Shown one piece after another: positions 56,514 through 64,000 of a stretch of 64,000 bases of DNA (positions within the stretch are counted from its first letter, which is position 1; every line of letters starts with the position of its first letter). Below the pieces are notes generated by a model. It worked only from the letters and a program-made list of their open reading frames with translations, was not told the DNA's origin and did no database searches. The DNA is from Candidatus Gastranaerophilales bacterium (GTDB lineage Bacteria > Cyanobacteriota > Vampirovibrionia > Gastranaerophilales > Gastranaerophilaceae). The stretch covers positions 31,639-95,638 of the forward strand of contig CALUYT010000021.1 in NCBI GenBank assembly GCA_944325085.1, read 5' to 3'. Both the position numbers and the translations under genes were made by a program.

Positions 56514-57386
56514 TTGGTACGAAATTCAACATTAAAATTACAACCAAAGAAAACAAACTTACAGATTGTTAAAGAATCTGAGGTTAAGACTACAAAATAT
56601 AGTGACATTAATCTTAAAAAATGGAGAGACTATGCTCATATCTTAACAGGAACATTATGGCAATTCCCATCAAGATTAAAGCAACACGGACATTCAAACG
56701 AATATCACGGCAACTATATTCCTCAAATTGCTCAACAAATGTATGAAAGATATACCAAGAAAAATGATATAGTCCTTGACTTGTTCTTTGGTTCTGGAAC
56801 TTCTGGAATAGAAGCAATAAATATGAATAGACGTTGCATTGGAGTTGAATTGAAAGAAGATTTAGCAGAAAGTGTATCCGAAAAATTCACACCCAAGCAA
56901 CTGGTAACAGATGTAAATATAATTTGCGCAGATTCAACAAGCACACTTGCTGTTGATAAAGTTAAAGCAAGACTTGAAATTATGGGAGAAGAAAAAGCTC
57001 AATTTTTAGTACTTCACCCACCATATGATGATATTATTAAATTTTCAGATAAAAAAGAAGATTTATCTAATTGCGCTTCAACTGAAGAATTTTATGACAT
57101 GTTTGAAAAAGTAGCTAAAAATGGATATGATTTGCTGGAAAAAGGTAGATTTGCATGTCTTATTATTGGAGATAGCTACAAAAATTCAGAAGTTCAACCT
57201 TTAGGATTTGAATGTATGAATAGAATGAGAAAGTTAGGTTTTGTTTTAAAATCTACAATTGTAAAAGATATTCAAGGTAATGAAAGAGGAAAAGGAAGAA
57301 CTGCTAACCTTTGGAGATATAGAGCTTTAGCAGGAGGTTTCAGTATCTTTACTCACGAATACATTTTTGTATTCCAAAAAGTATAA
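56514..57386 (+). CDS. Solitary DNA methyltransferase (N4/N6-adenine/cytosine type)
   Basis: The 290-residue protein shows SAM motif I 'VLDLFFGSGTSGIEAI' (about 88-103), 'RCIGVELKEDLAESV' and the catalytic motif IV variant 'LVLHPPYDDIIKFSD' (about 162), with HPPY in place of DPPY/SPPY. The order motif I then IV, with N-terminal 'WRDYAHILTGTLWQFPSR', resembles solitary DNA methylases of bacteria and archaea; tRNA/rRNA methylation cannot be excluded. No restriction gene is nearby. The start is TTG with GAGGGG upstream. Confidence 0.75.
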   Translation: MVRNSTLKLQPKKTNLQIVKESEVKTTKYSDINLKKWRDYAHILTGTLWQFPSRLKQHGHSNEYHGNYIPQIAQQMYERYTKKNDIVLDLFFGSGTSGIEAINMNRRCIGVELKEDLAESVSEKFTPKQLVTDVNIICADSTSTLAVDKVKARLEIMGEEKAQFLVLHPPYDDIIKFSDKKEDLSNCASTEEFYDMFEKVAKNGYDLLEKGRFACLIIGDSYKNSEVQPLGFECMNRMRKLGFVLKSTIVKDIQGNERGKGRTANLWRYRALAGGFSIFTHEYIFVFQKV

Positions 57387-57390
57387 ATAT

Positions 57391-57422
57391 AAAAAAAAAC
57401 GGGTTTTTAACCCGTTTTTTTT
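57391..57422. terminator. Bidirectional terminator after the methyltransferase
   Basis: AAAACGGG and CCCGTTTT arms with A9/T9 runs lie where the methyltransferase and the next minus-strand gene converge; the last bases touch that gene's stop codon. Confidence 0.88.
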
Positions 57423-59166
57423 ATGCATCATATCGTTTAAACGATTTTTCTATAGATTTTGAAATTACCGATTTTGTCGTATCGTATTCAGTTGTTAAAG
57501 AAGATATTTCAGTATCTAAATTTTTCATTTTCAAATCAATTGTATCTTCTTTGTTCTGTATCTTAGTTTTTTCTGTATTATACTTAGCTTCAGCTTTTGC
57601 AATAGCATCATCATCAGTAACTTCTAAAATACATTTATCAGTAGAATAATTTCCTTGATAATAATATCCGTCATCACTTATAGATGAAATATATGCCATA
57701 CCGCTTTTTAACATTTCACTTAAATAATCAGAATCATCAACTTGTGGATTTTCAGTCCAACCGTTTAGACAAATCATATTAAACATTGTGTCATAAAAAC
57801 TTGTGTTTACTGAAGTATCTTCATCACTTGTAGATGTATCTCCGACAATAGTAAATTTAAAATCACTATTTTCACCTTTATATAAATTTGATTCTGAATA
57901 TTTACCTATTTTCCAGTAATAATCAGACTCTTCAACACCTTCCATATATTGAACATAAGCTGTTAAAAAGACATCTGCTATATTATTAAGACTTATAGAA
58001 ATTTGAGACTTATCATTTCTATCTTTATGCATAAACCATTGGTCTTTATCTGCAGTATAATAAAAACCGATACAATCAGCAGAATTCAATGCATAGCCGG
58101 TACTATGCCCTCTGTGCCCCTTTGTGGTTTTATTGCCAGCACTAATAGCATCCATATATCCTTTTAATGTGCCATCTTCAGGACCTAATTTTTTTTGTCT
58201 ATCACCTTTGTCAGCAGTATAAATTCCATTATTATCCTTTAACCAATCTTGAATATTATTATTTGGTATAAGTAAATCATAAACTGCATTATACGCATAT
58301 TGTAAAGCTGTCTCACTTGCAGATGTTCCACCTAAAACACTTGCAAATTGATCTTGCATCCAAGGCAAAATCTCATTTACAATTTTTTGTTGTAATTGAT
58401 CTGCTTGTAAAAGAGGAAGTTCCTCACCTTGTCTAGATAACATACTCAAAATATAATCAGTATCACCAGTTAATAAATTTGTTAAGGATATTCCAGATCC
58501 ACCAATATTTTGCCAATCGCCACCTTCAGTACGAGAACCGAAAAATTCTTCACCGTACATACCTTTATCTTCACCTAAAGTAACACCTAGTGAAATCTCA
58601 TAATCAGGATTGGAAGTATCTTTTTCATTTGCAGCTAACATATCTAATAATTGATCATATGTAATTTCTGTTGTAGAAACAGTTGCAGATACAGTACTAC
58701 CCAAACCAAGATCATTACCATATTTAGTACCTTGAATTGTTGCAGCTTGATTTGTAGTAATAATATTTTCACCAGCTAATGCTTCAATAAACTTATTACG
58801 AACATCAGATGAAGGAGTTCCTAATAAACCTTCAGCAGGAATACCTGCTGCACGAGCAGCTGAAGCATATGCAGAGTTTAAAATAACTCTATTTTTAGCA
58901 TCAGTAACTAATTTTGGATAATAATCATTATATGCAGATGGCTCCATAAGTAAACCATATGTTAATGCCATATCAGTATCACCAGTGCCATAATAATCAT
59001 ATACTAATTTTGTTGTATTTAATGCAGTTTGATAATCATTAGAAACTTTTTCCATATCACGCGCAAGTGAAAGCTTTTGGTGAGATAACATCATAGATTG
59101 AAACTCACAATCAGCTTTTCTGGCTGTTATTGTTAATAATCTAGCTTGTGATGCTGCTAAGCCCAT
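57421..59166 (-). CDS. Large lineage-specific protein with conserved-looking N-terminal motif
   Basis: The 581-residue protein begins 'MGLAASQARLLTITARKADCEF', and continues 'QSMMLSHQKLSLARDMEKVSNDYQ', a helical N-terminal segment with no Sec signal. The middle is Asp/Gly/Thr/Ser-rich, fitting an extracellular or surface protein; the C-terminal 70 residues form a long coiled coil ('DAIAKAEAKYNTEKTKIQNKED', 'TEISSLTTEYDTTKSVI'). The ATG chosen here has AAAGGAAAG upstream; the frame extends 36 codons upstream without a good site. Export by a non-Sec route is possible; an orphan FliI-type ATPase lies at 25.4 kb. Function unknown. Confidence 0.75.
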   Translation of the reverse strand: MGLAASQARLLTITARKADCEFQSMMLSHQKLSLARDMEKVSNDYQTALNTTKLVYDYYGTGDTDMALTYGLLMEPSAYNDYYPKLVTDAKNRVILNSAYASAARAAGIPAEGLLGTPSSDVRNKFIEALAGENIITTNQAATIQGTKYGNDLGLGSTVSATVSTTEITYDQLLDMLAANEKDTSNPDYEISLGVTLGEDKGMYGEEFFGSRTEGGDWQNIGGSGISLTNLLTGDTDYILSMLSRQGEELPLLQADQLQQKIVNEILPWMQDQFASVLGGTSASETALQYAYNAVYDLLIPNNNIQDWLKDNNGIYTADKGDRQKKLGPEDGTLKGYMDAISAGNKTTKGHRGHSTGYALNSADCIGFYYTADKDQWFMHKDRNDKSQISISLNNIADVFLTAYVQYMEGVEESDYYWKIGKYSESNLYKGENSDFKFTIVGDTSTSDEDTSVNTSFYDTMFNMICLNGWTENPQVDDSDYLSEMLKSGMAYISSISDDGYYYQGNYSTDKCILEVTDDDAIAKAEAKYNTEKTKIQNKEDTIDLKMKNLDTEISSLTTEYDTTKSVISKSIEKSFKRYDA

Positions 59167-59349
59167 TGCTTTCCTTTCATTGATTTCACTTGAACGTAAC
59201 TTTTCTTTGTATTCATGTAGTATTACGGCTTTTAGGATTATAAACTTTAAAAATATCAAGAATTTCTGTAACAAAAATTAACAATTTTTAAAATAAAATA
59301 TTTGTCTTATCATAAATAATATAATCGTTAGAAGATAAAGGGGAGAAAC

Positions 59350-60303
59350 ATGACAAAAAGAATCGGTATTGATGTAGGCGGTACAAATGTAAAAATCGCA
59401 CTAGTTGATGAAAAAGGTAAAATCATTTACTCTAACAGTGTTCCAACATATGCAAATATGGGTTATGAATATACTGTTAATAATATTAAACAAGCAATTA
59501 GAGACCTAATGAAAGAAACAAATACCGATGCTAAAAATATTCAAGGTATTGGTTTTGATTTCCCAGGCCAAGTTGACTACAAAAAAGGTATTGTAAAATT
59601 AGCTCCAAATATTCCTGGCTGGGTAAATGTACCAATAGCAAAAATGATTGAAGATGAATTTGGAATTCCAACAAGAATAGATAATGACGTAAGATGCGCA
59701 GCCTTAGGAGAATTGAACTTTGGCGCAGGTAAAGGTTGCGAAAACTTTGTATGTATAACAGTTGGAACAGGAATTGGTTCAGGACTTGTAATAAACGGAA
59801 AACTTGTTAGAGGTGCAGCCAATGCAGCAGGTGAAATTGGTCATATAAAATTACAAATGAACGGTGGTCCAATTTGTGGTTGCGGAGACACAGGTTGTTT
59901 AGAAGCTTTTGCATCAGGTCCAAGCATAGTTGCAATGGCTCAAGAATATATTAAAGGTGGAAAATCAACTAAATTCAGAGAATTAGCCGGAGTTGACGGC
60001 GAAATTACTCCATACCTTGTTGCAAAAGCAGCAGAAGCTGGAGATCCTGTTGCCAAAAGAATATTTGAAATTGTTGGTACTTATATCGGACTTGGTTTAA
60101 CAAGTGTTATAAACTTATTAAACCCTGAAAAAGTAATTATAGGTGGTGGAGTTGCTGAAGCTGGCGATTTATTACTTGAACCTATCAGAAAAACTATTAA
60201 AGAAAGAGCTATGGTAGTAGCTAGAGATTCTGTAGAAATTGTTCCTGCACAATTAGGTAACACTGCTGGTGTTATAGGTGCAAGTATGCTTATTGCAGAA
60301 TAA
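59350..60303 (+). CDS. ROK family glucokinase
   Basis: The 317-residue sugar kinase has 'IGIDVGGTNVKIALVDEKG' (ATP-binding), 'GIGFDFPGQVD', 'RIDNDVRCAALGE' (catalytic Asp), 'GTGIGSGLVINGKLVRGA' and the ROK zinc motif 'CGCGDTGCLEAF' near residue 178. It phosphorylates glucose to enter glycolysis. Single-gene unit with a GGGGAG ribosome site and a terminator shared with recJ. Confidence 0.94.
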   Translation: MTKRIGIDVGGTNVKIALVDEKGKIIYSNSVPTYANMGYEYTVNNIKQAIRDLMKETNTDAKNIQGIGFDFPGQVDYKKGIVKLAPNIPGWVNVPIAKMIEDEFGIPTRIDNDVRCAALGELNFGAGKGCENFVCITVGTGIGSGLVINGKLVRGAANAAGEIGHIKLQMNGGPICGCGDTGCLEAFASGPSIVAMAQEYIKGGKSTKFRELAGVDGEITPYLVAKAAEAGDPVAKRIFEIVGTYIGLGLTSVINLLNPEKVIIGGGVAEAGDLLLEPIRKTIKERAMVVARDSVEIVPAQLGNTAGVIGASMLIAE

Positions 60304-60324
60304 TAAACATTAAAACAAATTCTT

Positions 60325-60358
60325 AAAAATGACAGTATTTATAAATACTGTCATTTTT
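60325..60358. terminator. Bidirectional terminator between glucokinase and recJ
   Basis: AAATGACAGTATTT and AATACTGTCATTT arms around ATA end in A- and T-runs and reach the recJ stop codon. Confidence 0.9.
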
Positions 60359-62709
60359 TAATGTATAATTTGTAACAAATCATCTTCTAACAAGCTCTTT
60401 TGAAACTCTTCACAAGCTAAAATTAAATCATAAATTTGAGCATATTTTTCACTGCGCAAAACTTTTGAAAAATCATCTACCCCTAAAAATTCAATAATAT
60501 AAAATGATGAATTTTTTTCTAAAATTTTTATAAAACCTACCTCTTCATATAAAGCCAATAACATCTCAAAAATTTTAACCGATTTACCTAAAAAGCTTGC
60601 ACACCTTACCAATTCAACTTTACCGGAATTATTATGAGCAGCAAATTTTAACATGCCTGTAAATATTTTCAAAAATTCCTGCTCATCAAGAATTTTAGGC
60701 TCATAATTCATAAAATGCAGCCCTTTTGGCTTTGAATTATCCAAAATTTTATCAAGAGTTTCTCTATCAGCAGGATAATCAAAAAACATAACAACATCAC
60801 ATTTCGGAATATCTTGTCTGGTAAAGGTTTTAGAACTAATTTCAGGGTAATTTTTTATAGTATCTAAAATATACTTACTTTCTGCAAAGACCCTTATATC
60901 ATATTTTGAATTTTTAATATAATCATTTACATTAGGCAAAATACCTGTTTTATTCCTATTATCATATATTTTGTAAGAAGTCTGAACAGGAACATCTTCT
61001 ACTAAAGCATCTGAATGTATATCATCTATAATCAATTGAACTGAAGTATTACCGTTAAATTCATTTATTTGAGGATGAAATGCAATATCCAAACTATCAC
61101 CACAAGATAATGTTACATCACCCTTTTTCCACCAAATAGCAGTAAATTCATCAGCCCCAGAAGTTACCAATAGCCTTAAATGAGAATTATCACTTCCCAT
61201 AAGTTTTTTCTGTTTAACTTTCAAATTATTCATCTCAAATATAGGACTAGGATTTGATGCTCCAAATGGTTCCAACTTAGAAATTTCTTCAACCAACTCT
61301 ACTGTTACATCTTGAGGCTCTACTAATAAATCAATATTTATAAAAGGTTTTAATTCCTTATTAGATGTATATTCTTTAACAGTTTCACATAAAGCTTTTT
61401 TCACAACTTCAAAAGGGACTTTCTCCCCAGTAAAACTTAATCCTGCAGCCAATTTATGTCCGCCAAAACCATCAAATAGTTCTGCATTTGCACTAATAAC
61501 ATCATACAATGGAACACCCTCAATACTTCTTGCAGAACACCTAAATTGGTCTTTTTCTTTGACATAAGTCATTAAAAATACAGGTTTATAATATTTTTCA
61601 ACAAGCTTTGATGCTACAATTCCGATAATTCCAATATGCCAAGCTTCATTATATAAAACTATTGCTGAATTTCTATTACCCTCTTTTTGAACCATTTTGT
61701 CAGCTTGTTCAAAAACTTCTGAACATAGTGTTTGACGAACTTTATTTAATTCATTCAAAGTAGTAACTGCCATTTCAATTTCTTGCGGATTATCAGAAAT
61801 TAAAACTTTTAGTGCAGACTCAACAGTATCTAATCTTCCTGACGCATTTATTCTAGGAGCGATACCAAATGCAATGTTTTCAGAAGTTATTCCATTTGTA
61901 ATATCATATCCGGCACTTTCTAATAATCTTTTTAAACCATAATGTTTACCGGAAGAAATTAACTCTAAACCTTTAGTTACAAAATATCTATTTTCACCCA
62001 ATAAAGGAACAACATCTGCTACAGTACCAACTGCTACAAATGGTAAAATTTCATAAATAAACTCTGTTTTTTGATATTTTGTTAAAAGTGCTTGAGCAAC
62101 TTTAAATGCAACACCACAACCTGCTAAATATGTCAAATATTCAATCTGCTTTGCAGATAAAGTTTCATCCAAAGCATTAGGGGCCTTAGGATTGATAATA
62201 GCATAAGCCTGTGGCAATTCTTCAGGAGCTTCGTGGTGATCTGTTATAATAACATCTATAATTTTAAAACTATTAATAAACTTAACTGCATCGACATCAG
62301 AAATTCCACAATCGACAGAAATAATAACCTTAGGTTTTACAGTTGTCATCAATTTTATTAAAGCTTTATTATCAAACCCATGCCCTTCATTTTCCCTGTC
62401 CGGAATAAAATAATGCACATTCGCATTTAAATATTTTAATGTTTTATATAAAACTGAAGTAGATGTAACACCATCAGCATCAAAATCTCCATAGATAATA
62501 ATTGTTTCATTATTATCTATAGCTTTTGATAAACGCTCAACTGTTTTCTCCATATCCTTGAATACAAAAGGAGAAGTTAATTTCATATTAAGAGGATTTA
62601 AAAACTCGAACATTTCTTCCTCAGATTTAATTCCTCTTGAAAATAATAATCTCTTTATAAGAGATTTTTCATTTATATTGCTACTATCTAAAACCCAATC
62701 TTTTTTCAT
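60358..62709 (-). CDS. recJ: Single-stranded DNA exonuclease RecJ
   Basis: RecJ is a 5'-3' ssDNA exonuclease used in recombination and mismatch repair. The 783-residue protein has DHH motifs 'IIYGDFDADGVTSTSVLYK', 'ISVDCGISDVDAV' and 'DVIITDHHEAPEELP', and a DHHA1 domain with 'FGGHKLAAGLSF' near 420; an OB-like C-terminal part follows. The stretch after residue 560 is long and weakly conserved. Start at 62709 has GGTGAG. Confidence 0.95.
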   Translation of the reverse strand: MKKDWVLDSSNINEKSLIKRLLFSRGIKSEEEMFEFLNPLNMKLTSPFVFKDMEKTVERLSKAIDNNETIIIYGDFDADGVTSTSVLYKTLKYLNANVHYFIPDRENEGHGFDNKALIKLMTTVKPKVIISVDCGISDVDAVKFINSFKIIDVIITDHHEAPEELPQAYAIINPKAPNALDETLSAKQIEYLTYLAGCGVAFKVAQALLTKYQKTEFIYEILPFVAVGTVADVVPLLGENRYFVTKGLELISSGKHYGLKRLLESAGYDITNGITSENIAFGIAPRINASGRLDTVESALKVLISDNPQEIEMAVTTLNELNKVRQTLCSEVFEQADKMVQKEGNRNSAIVLYNEAWHIGIIGIVASKLVEKYYKPVFLMTYVKEKDQFRCSARSIEGVPLYDVISANAELFDGFGGHKLAAGLSFTGEKVPFEVVKKALCETVKEYTSNKELKPFINIDLLVEPQDVTVELVEEISKLEPFGASNPSPIFEMNNLKVKQKKLMGSDNSHLRLLVTSGADEFTAIWWKKGDVTLSCGDSLDIAFHPQINEFNGNTSVQLIIDDIHSDALVEDVPVQTSYKIYDNRNKTGILPNVNDYIKNSKYDIRVFAESKYILDTIKNYPEISSKTFTRQDIPKCDVVMFFDYPADRETLDKILDNSKPKGLHFMNYEPKILDEQEFLKIFTGMLKFAAHNNSGKVELVRCASFLGKSVKIFEMLLALYEEVGFIKILEKNSSFYIIEFLGVDDFSKVLRSEKYAQIYDLILACEEFQKSLLEDDLLQIIH

Positions 62710-62840
62710 CTCACCAAGTCCTATAATAAAATAATAACATATAAATTCCTGATATTAAATTATGTAAATTTCTTTTTATTTAAAACAAAATAAATTAAAA
62801 TACTATTACAAATAGTTTACAACTATACGGAGGAAGATTT

Positions 62841-63278
62841 ATGAAAAATGTATTAAAACTTTTTACCCTTACATTAGGAATTCTAATTATATCTAATGGA
62901 TTTGCAATGGCAGAAAGCACACAATTTACACCATTAAATTTTGACGATAGTACAGCAATAAGAACAAATACAACAACAAGTTCAACTTCAACAGTAACAA
63001 GCAACAAAGGACCTATCATGTTAGATCCAAGTCAAGTAACAGGCGGAACAAAAATGCAAAATGCTATTTTGCAATTAGATAATGCCCAAGTAGAAGTAAG
63101 AAATCAACTATTAAACTATAAAACAAATTATACAAACTTAGACAATAAATATAAACAAACAAAAGCAGAAAGAAAAGCTGCGAAAAAACAAGTAAAACAA
63201 GCAGAAAAACGTATAAAAAATTTAGATAAAGCAAAAGAAAAAATTAGAAAAAATTTCGAACAAAAAAACAATATATAA
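62841..63278 (+). CDS. Secreted protein with basic coiled coil, unknown function
   Basis: The 145-residue product has a signal peptide ('ISNGFAMAES' near residue 23), a Thr/Ser-rich linker (35-60) and, from residue 77, a long helix of strongly basic coiled-coil character ('DNKYKQTKAERKAAKKQVKQAEKRIKNLDKAKEKIRK' region). GGAGGA ribosome site, own terminator. A charged periplasmic or surface protein; no family recognised. Confidence 0.7.
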   Translation: MKNVLKLFTLTLGILIISNGFAMAESTQFTPLNFDDSTAIRTNTTTSSTSTVTSNKGPIMLDPSQVTGGTKMQNAILQLDNAQVEVRNQLLNYKTNYTNLDNKYKQTKAERKAAKKQVKQAEKRIKNLDKAKEKIRKNFEQKNNI

Positions 63279-63309
63279 TTAAATACACTTTATTTAAAGA
63301 AAGGGAAAG

Positions 63310-63339
63310 GACTGTTAAAAATTTTTAACAGTCTTTTTT
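63310..63339 (+). terminator. Terminator after the coiled-coil protein
   Basis: GACTGTTAAAAA and TTTTTAACAGTC form a palindrome followed by TTTTTTC, 32 bp after the stop. Confidence 0.82.
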
Positions 63340-63408
63340 CATAATAAGGGTTGATTTTAAAAAATGTTTATAGTACATTTGTTCATGCGAAACGACTAGC
63401 GAAATTAT

Positions 63409-63485
<77 letters not shown>

Positions 63486-63486
63486 T

Positions 63487-63516
63487 AAAAGAGACTTTCA
63501 ACCGAAAGTCTCTTTT
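63487..63516. terminator. Terminator of tRNA-Ile
   Basis: AAAAGAGACTTTC and GAAAGTCTCTTTT arms around AACC lie directly after the CCA end. Confidence 0.88.
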
Positions 63517-63641
63517 ATTTTTGTAATAGGTTTCTGAGACATTGAGACGGAGAAAATTTAATAAAAAATCAAACAGACAGCCGATTTGAGGCTGTTTTTT
63601 AGTATTGAGATGTATGGGTCTTTTCGTCTTGGATTATTCGG

Positions 63642-63672
63642 GGTGTCGGGAAGTTCTCAGCTTCCCGACACC
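63642..63672. repeat. GC-rich hairpin
   Basis: A 12-bp perfect inverted repeat (GGTGTCGGGAAG at 63642-63653, CTTCCCGACACC at 63661-63672) encloses a 7-base loop. No T-run follows, so it is not a typical terminator. A second hairpin, GGCTTG/CAAGCC, lies shortly after (about 63678-63694). Confidence 0.85.
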
Positions 63673-63740
63673 TTTCGGGCTTGCTCGTCAAGCCTCGCAT
63701 CGCCCTACCGAAAATCCGCTTGCACTTAACTACTCTTTTC

Positions 63741-63905
63741 TTGCACTCTTTTGCACTCCATTTGCAAATTTTTAAAGCCTCATTAGGCTAAAATCGGCTA
63801 GGTGTTTGAAGTTAAGCCCTGTGCAAGAGCGGCTTGTCGGCAGAGGGCTGAAGCGAAGCGTGCCCGTTTAACGCCGACAAACAAGAGAAGTGCAAAAAAG
63901 TGCAA
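63741..63905. repeat. Inverted pairs of phased TTGCACT heptamers
   Basis: Two TTGCACT copies at 63741 and 63751 face two AGTGCAA copies at 63889 and 63899; the two blocks are 17-bp inverted repeats with one mismatch, and heptamers are spaced 10 bp (one helical turn). Another TTGCACT lies at 63720. Between them an inverted repeat TTGTCGGC/GCCGACAA (63834-63841 and 63873-63880) is present. The arrangement fits recombinase/excisionase arm sites, replication iterons, or the ends of a short mobile element of about 165 bp. Confidence 0.6.
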
Positions 63906-64000
63906 TTTTATTTTTACTTGTAAATCGAGATATACTAAATTATCAATAAGATTGGGATATTAAAGAGTATAATTAAAAATTAAAAAACAGAATAATTCTA

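Larger units (their letters stand above)
63520..64000. other. GC-richer, structured, gene-free stretch downstream of tRNA-Ile
   Basis: From about 63540 to 63900 base composition changes abruptly to visibly higher G+C than the rest of the window. I see no supported coding region. It holds several hairpins and repeated TTGCACT heptamers (see separate entries). From 63906 it returns to AT-rich. It may be the left edge of an integrative element or an RNA/replication region; the window ends before its gene content can be seen. Confidence 0.55.

Overview
The window looks like chromosomal DNA of an AT-rich, anaerobic, fermentative bacterium. The best guess is a gut-type non-photosynthetic relative of Cyanobacteria (Vampirovibrionia/Melainabacteria, order Gastranaerophilales). 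Pointers are a VKOR-DsbA fusion of the kind common in cyanobacteria, a PBS-lyase/HEAT repeat protein, [FeFe] hydrogenases, FixCX, ATP-type PEP carboxykinase, D-lactate dehydrogenase, and many small secreted or lineage-specific proteins. This is inferred from gene content read by eye; no rRNA lies in the window and no search was run.

Layout. 0-8.8 kb: asparaginase II, an MshEN-like protein, VKOR-DsbA, queH, two TPR proteins, and pheT broken by one in-frame TAA. 8.9-14.9 kb (minus strand): lysA-cdaA-yitT, which places c-di-AMP synthesis beside a cell-wall/lysine gene, and fixC-fixX. 15-20.3 kb: a large unknown protein and gyrB. 20.4-25.3 kb: a five-gene [FeFe] hydrogenase cassette with a PAS-bearing sensory hydrogenase, an SpoIIE-like phosphatase, two thioredoxin-fold ferredoxins and a second hydrogenase. 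25.4-29.5 kb: an orphan FliI/YscN-type ATPase, adk and metG. 29.6-31.5 kb: a run of small secreted cysteine-rich proteins, two of them paralogues. 31.6-38.7 kb: holA-holB, plsY, an oligopeptide-type ABC ATPase, mntP, a DUF4127 protein, ubiE and a D-lactate dehydrogenase. 38.9-40.6 kb: hsp20, an apparent structured RNA with its own terminator, a hairpin-rich intergenic region, a small CxC protein and hpf. 40.7-53.4 kb: HEAT protein, two histidine kinases, a REC-GGDEF-like-REC regulator, deoB, a ferredoxin, pckA, gatA and ffh. 53.5-63.3 kb: fba, mutL, a solitary DNA methyltransferase, a large unknown protein, a ROK glucokinase, recJ and a secreted coiled-coil protein. 63.4-64 kb: tRNA-Ile(GAU), then a visibly GC-richer, structured, gene-free stretch with phased inverted heptamers that may mark the edge of a mobile element.

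Together the genes describe sugar phosphorylation and glycolysis (glucokinase, aldolase), fermentation to lactate and probably H2, PEP/oxaloacetate exchange by PckA, and electron traffic through ferredoxins and FixCX. Most transcription units end in clear hairpin-plus-T terminators. Most genes have AGGAG-like ribosome sites, but at least five starts lie only 6-9 nt downstream of a -10 box and look leaderless. The best leads are the pheT stop codon, the RNA near 39.4 kb, the secreted Cys-rich trio, the sensory-hydrogenase cassette, the orphan FliI ATPase and the region after tRNA-Ile.
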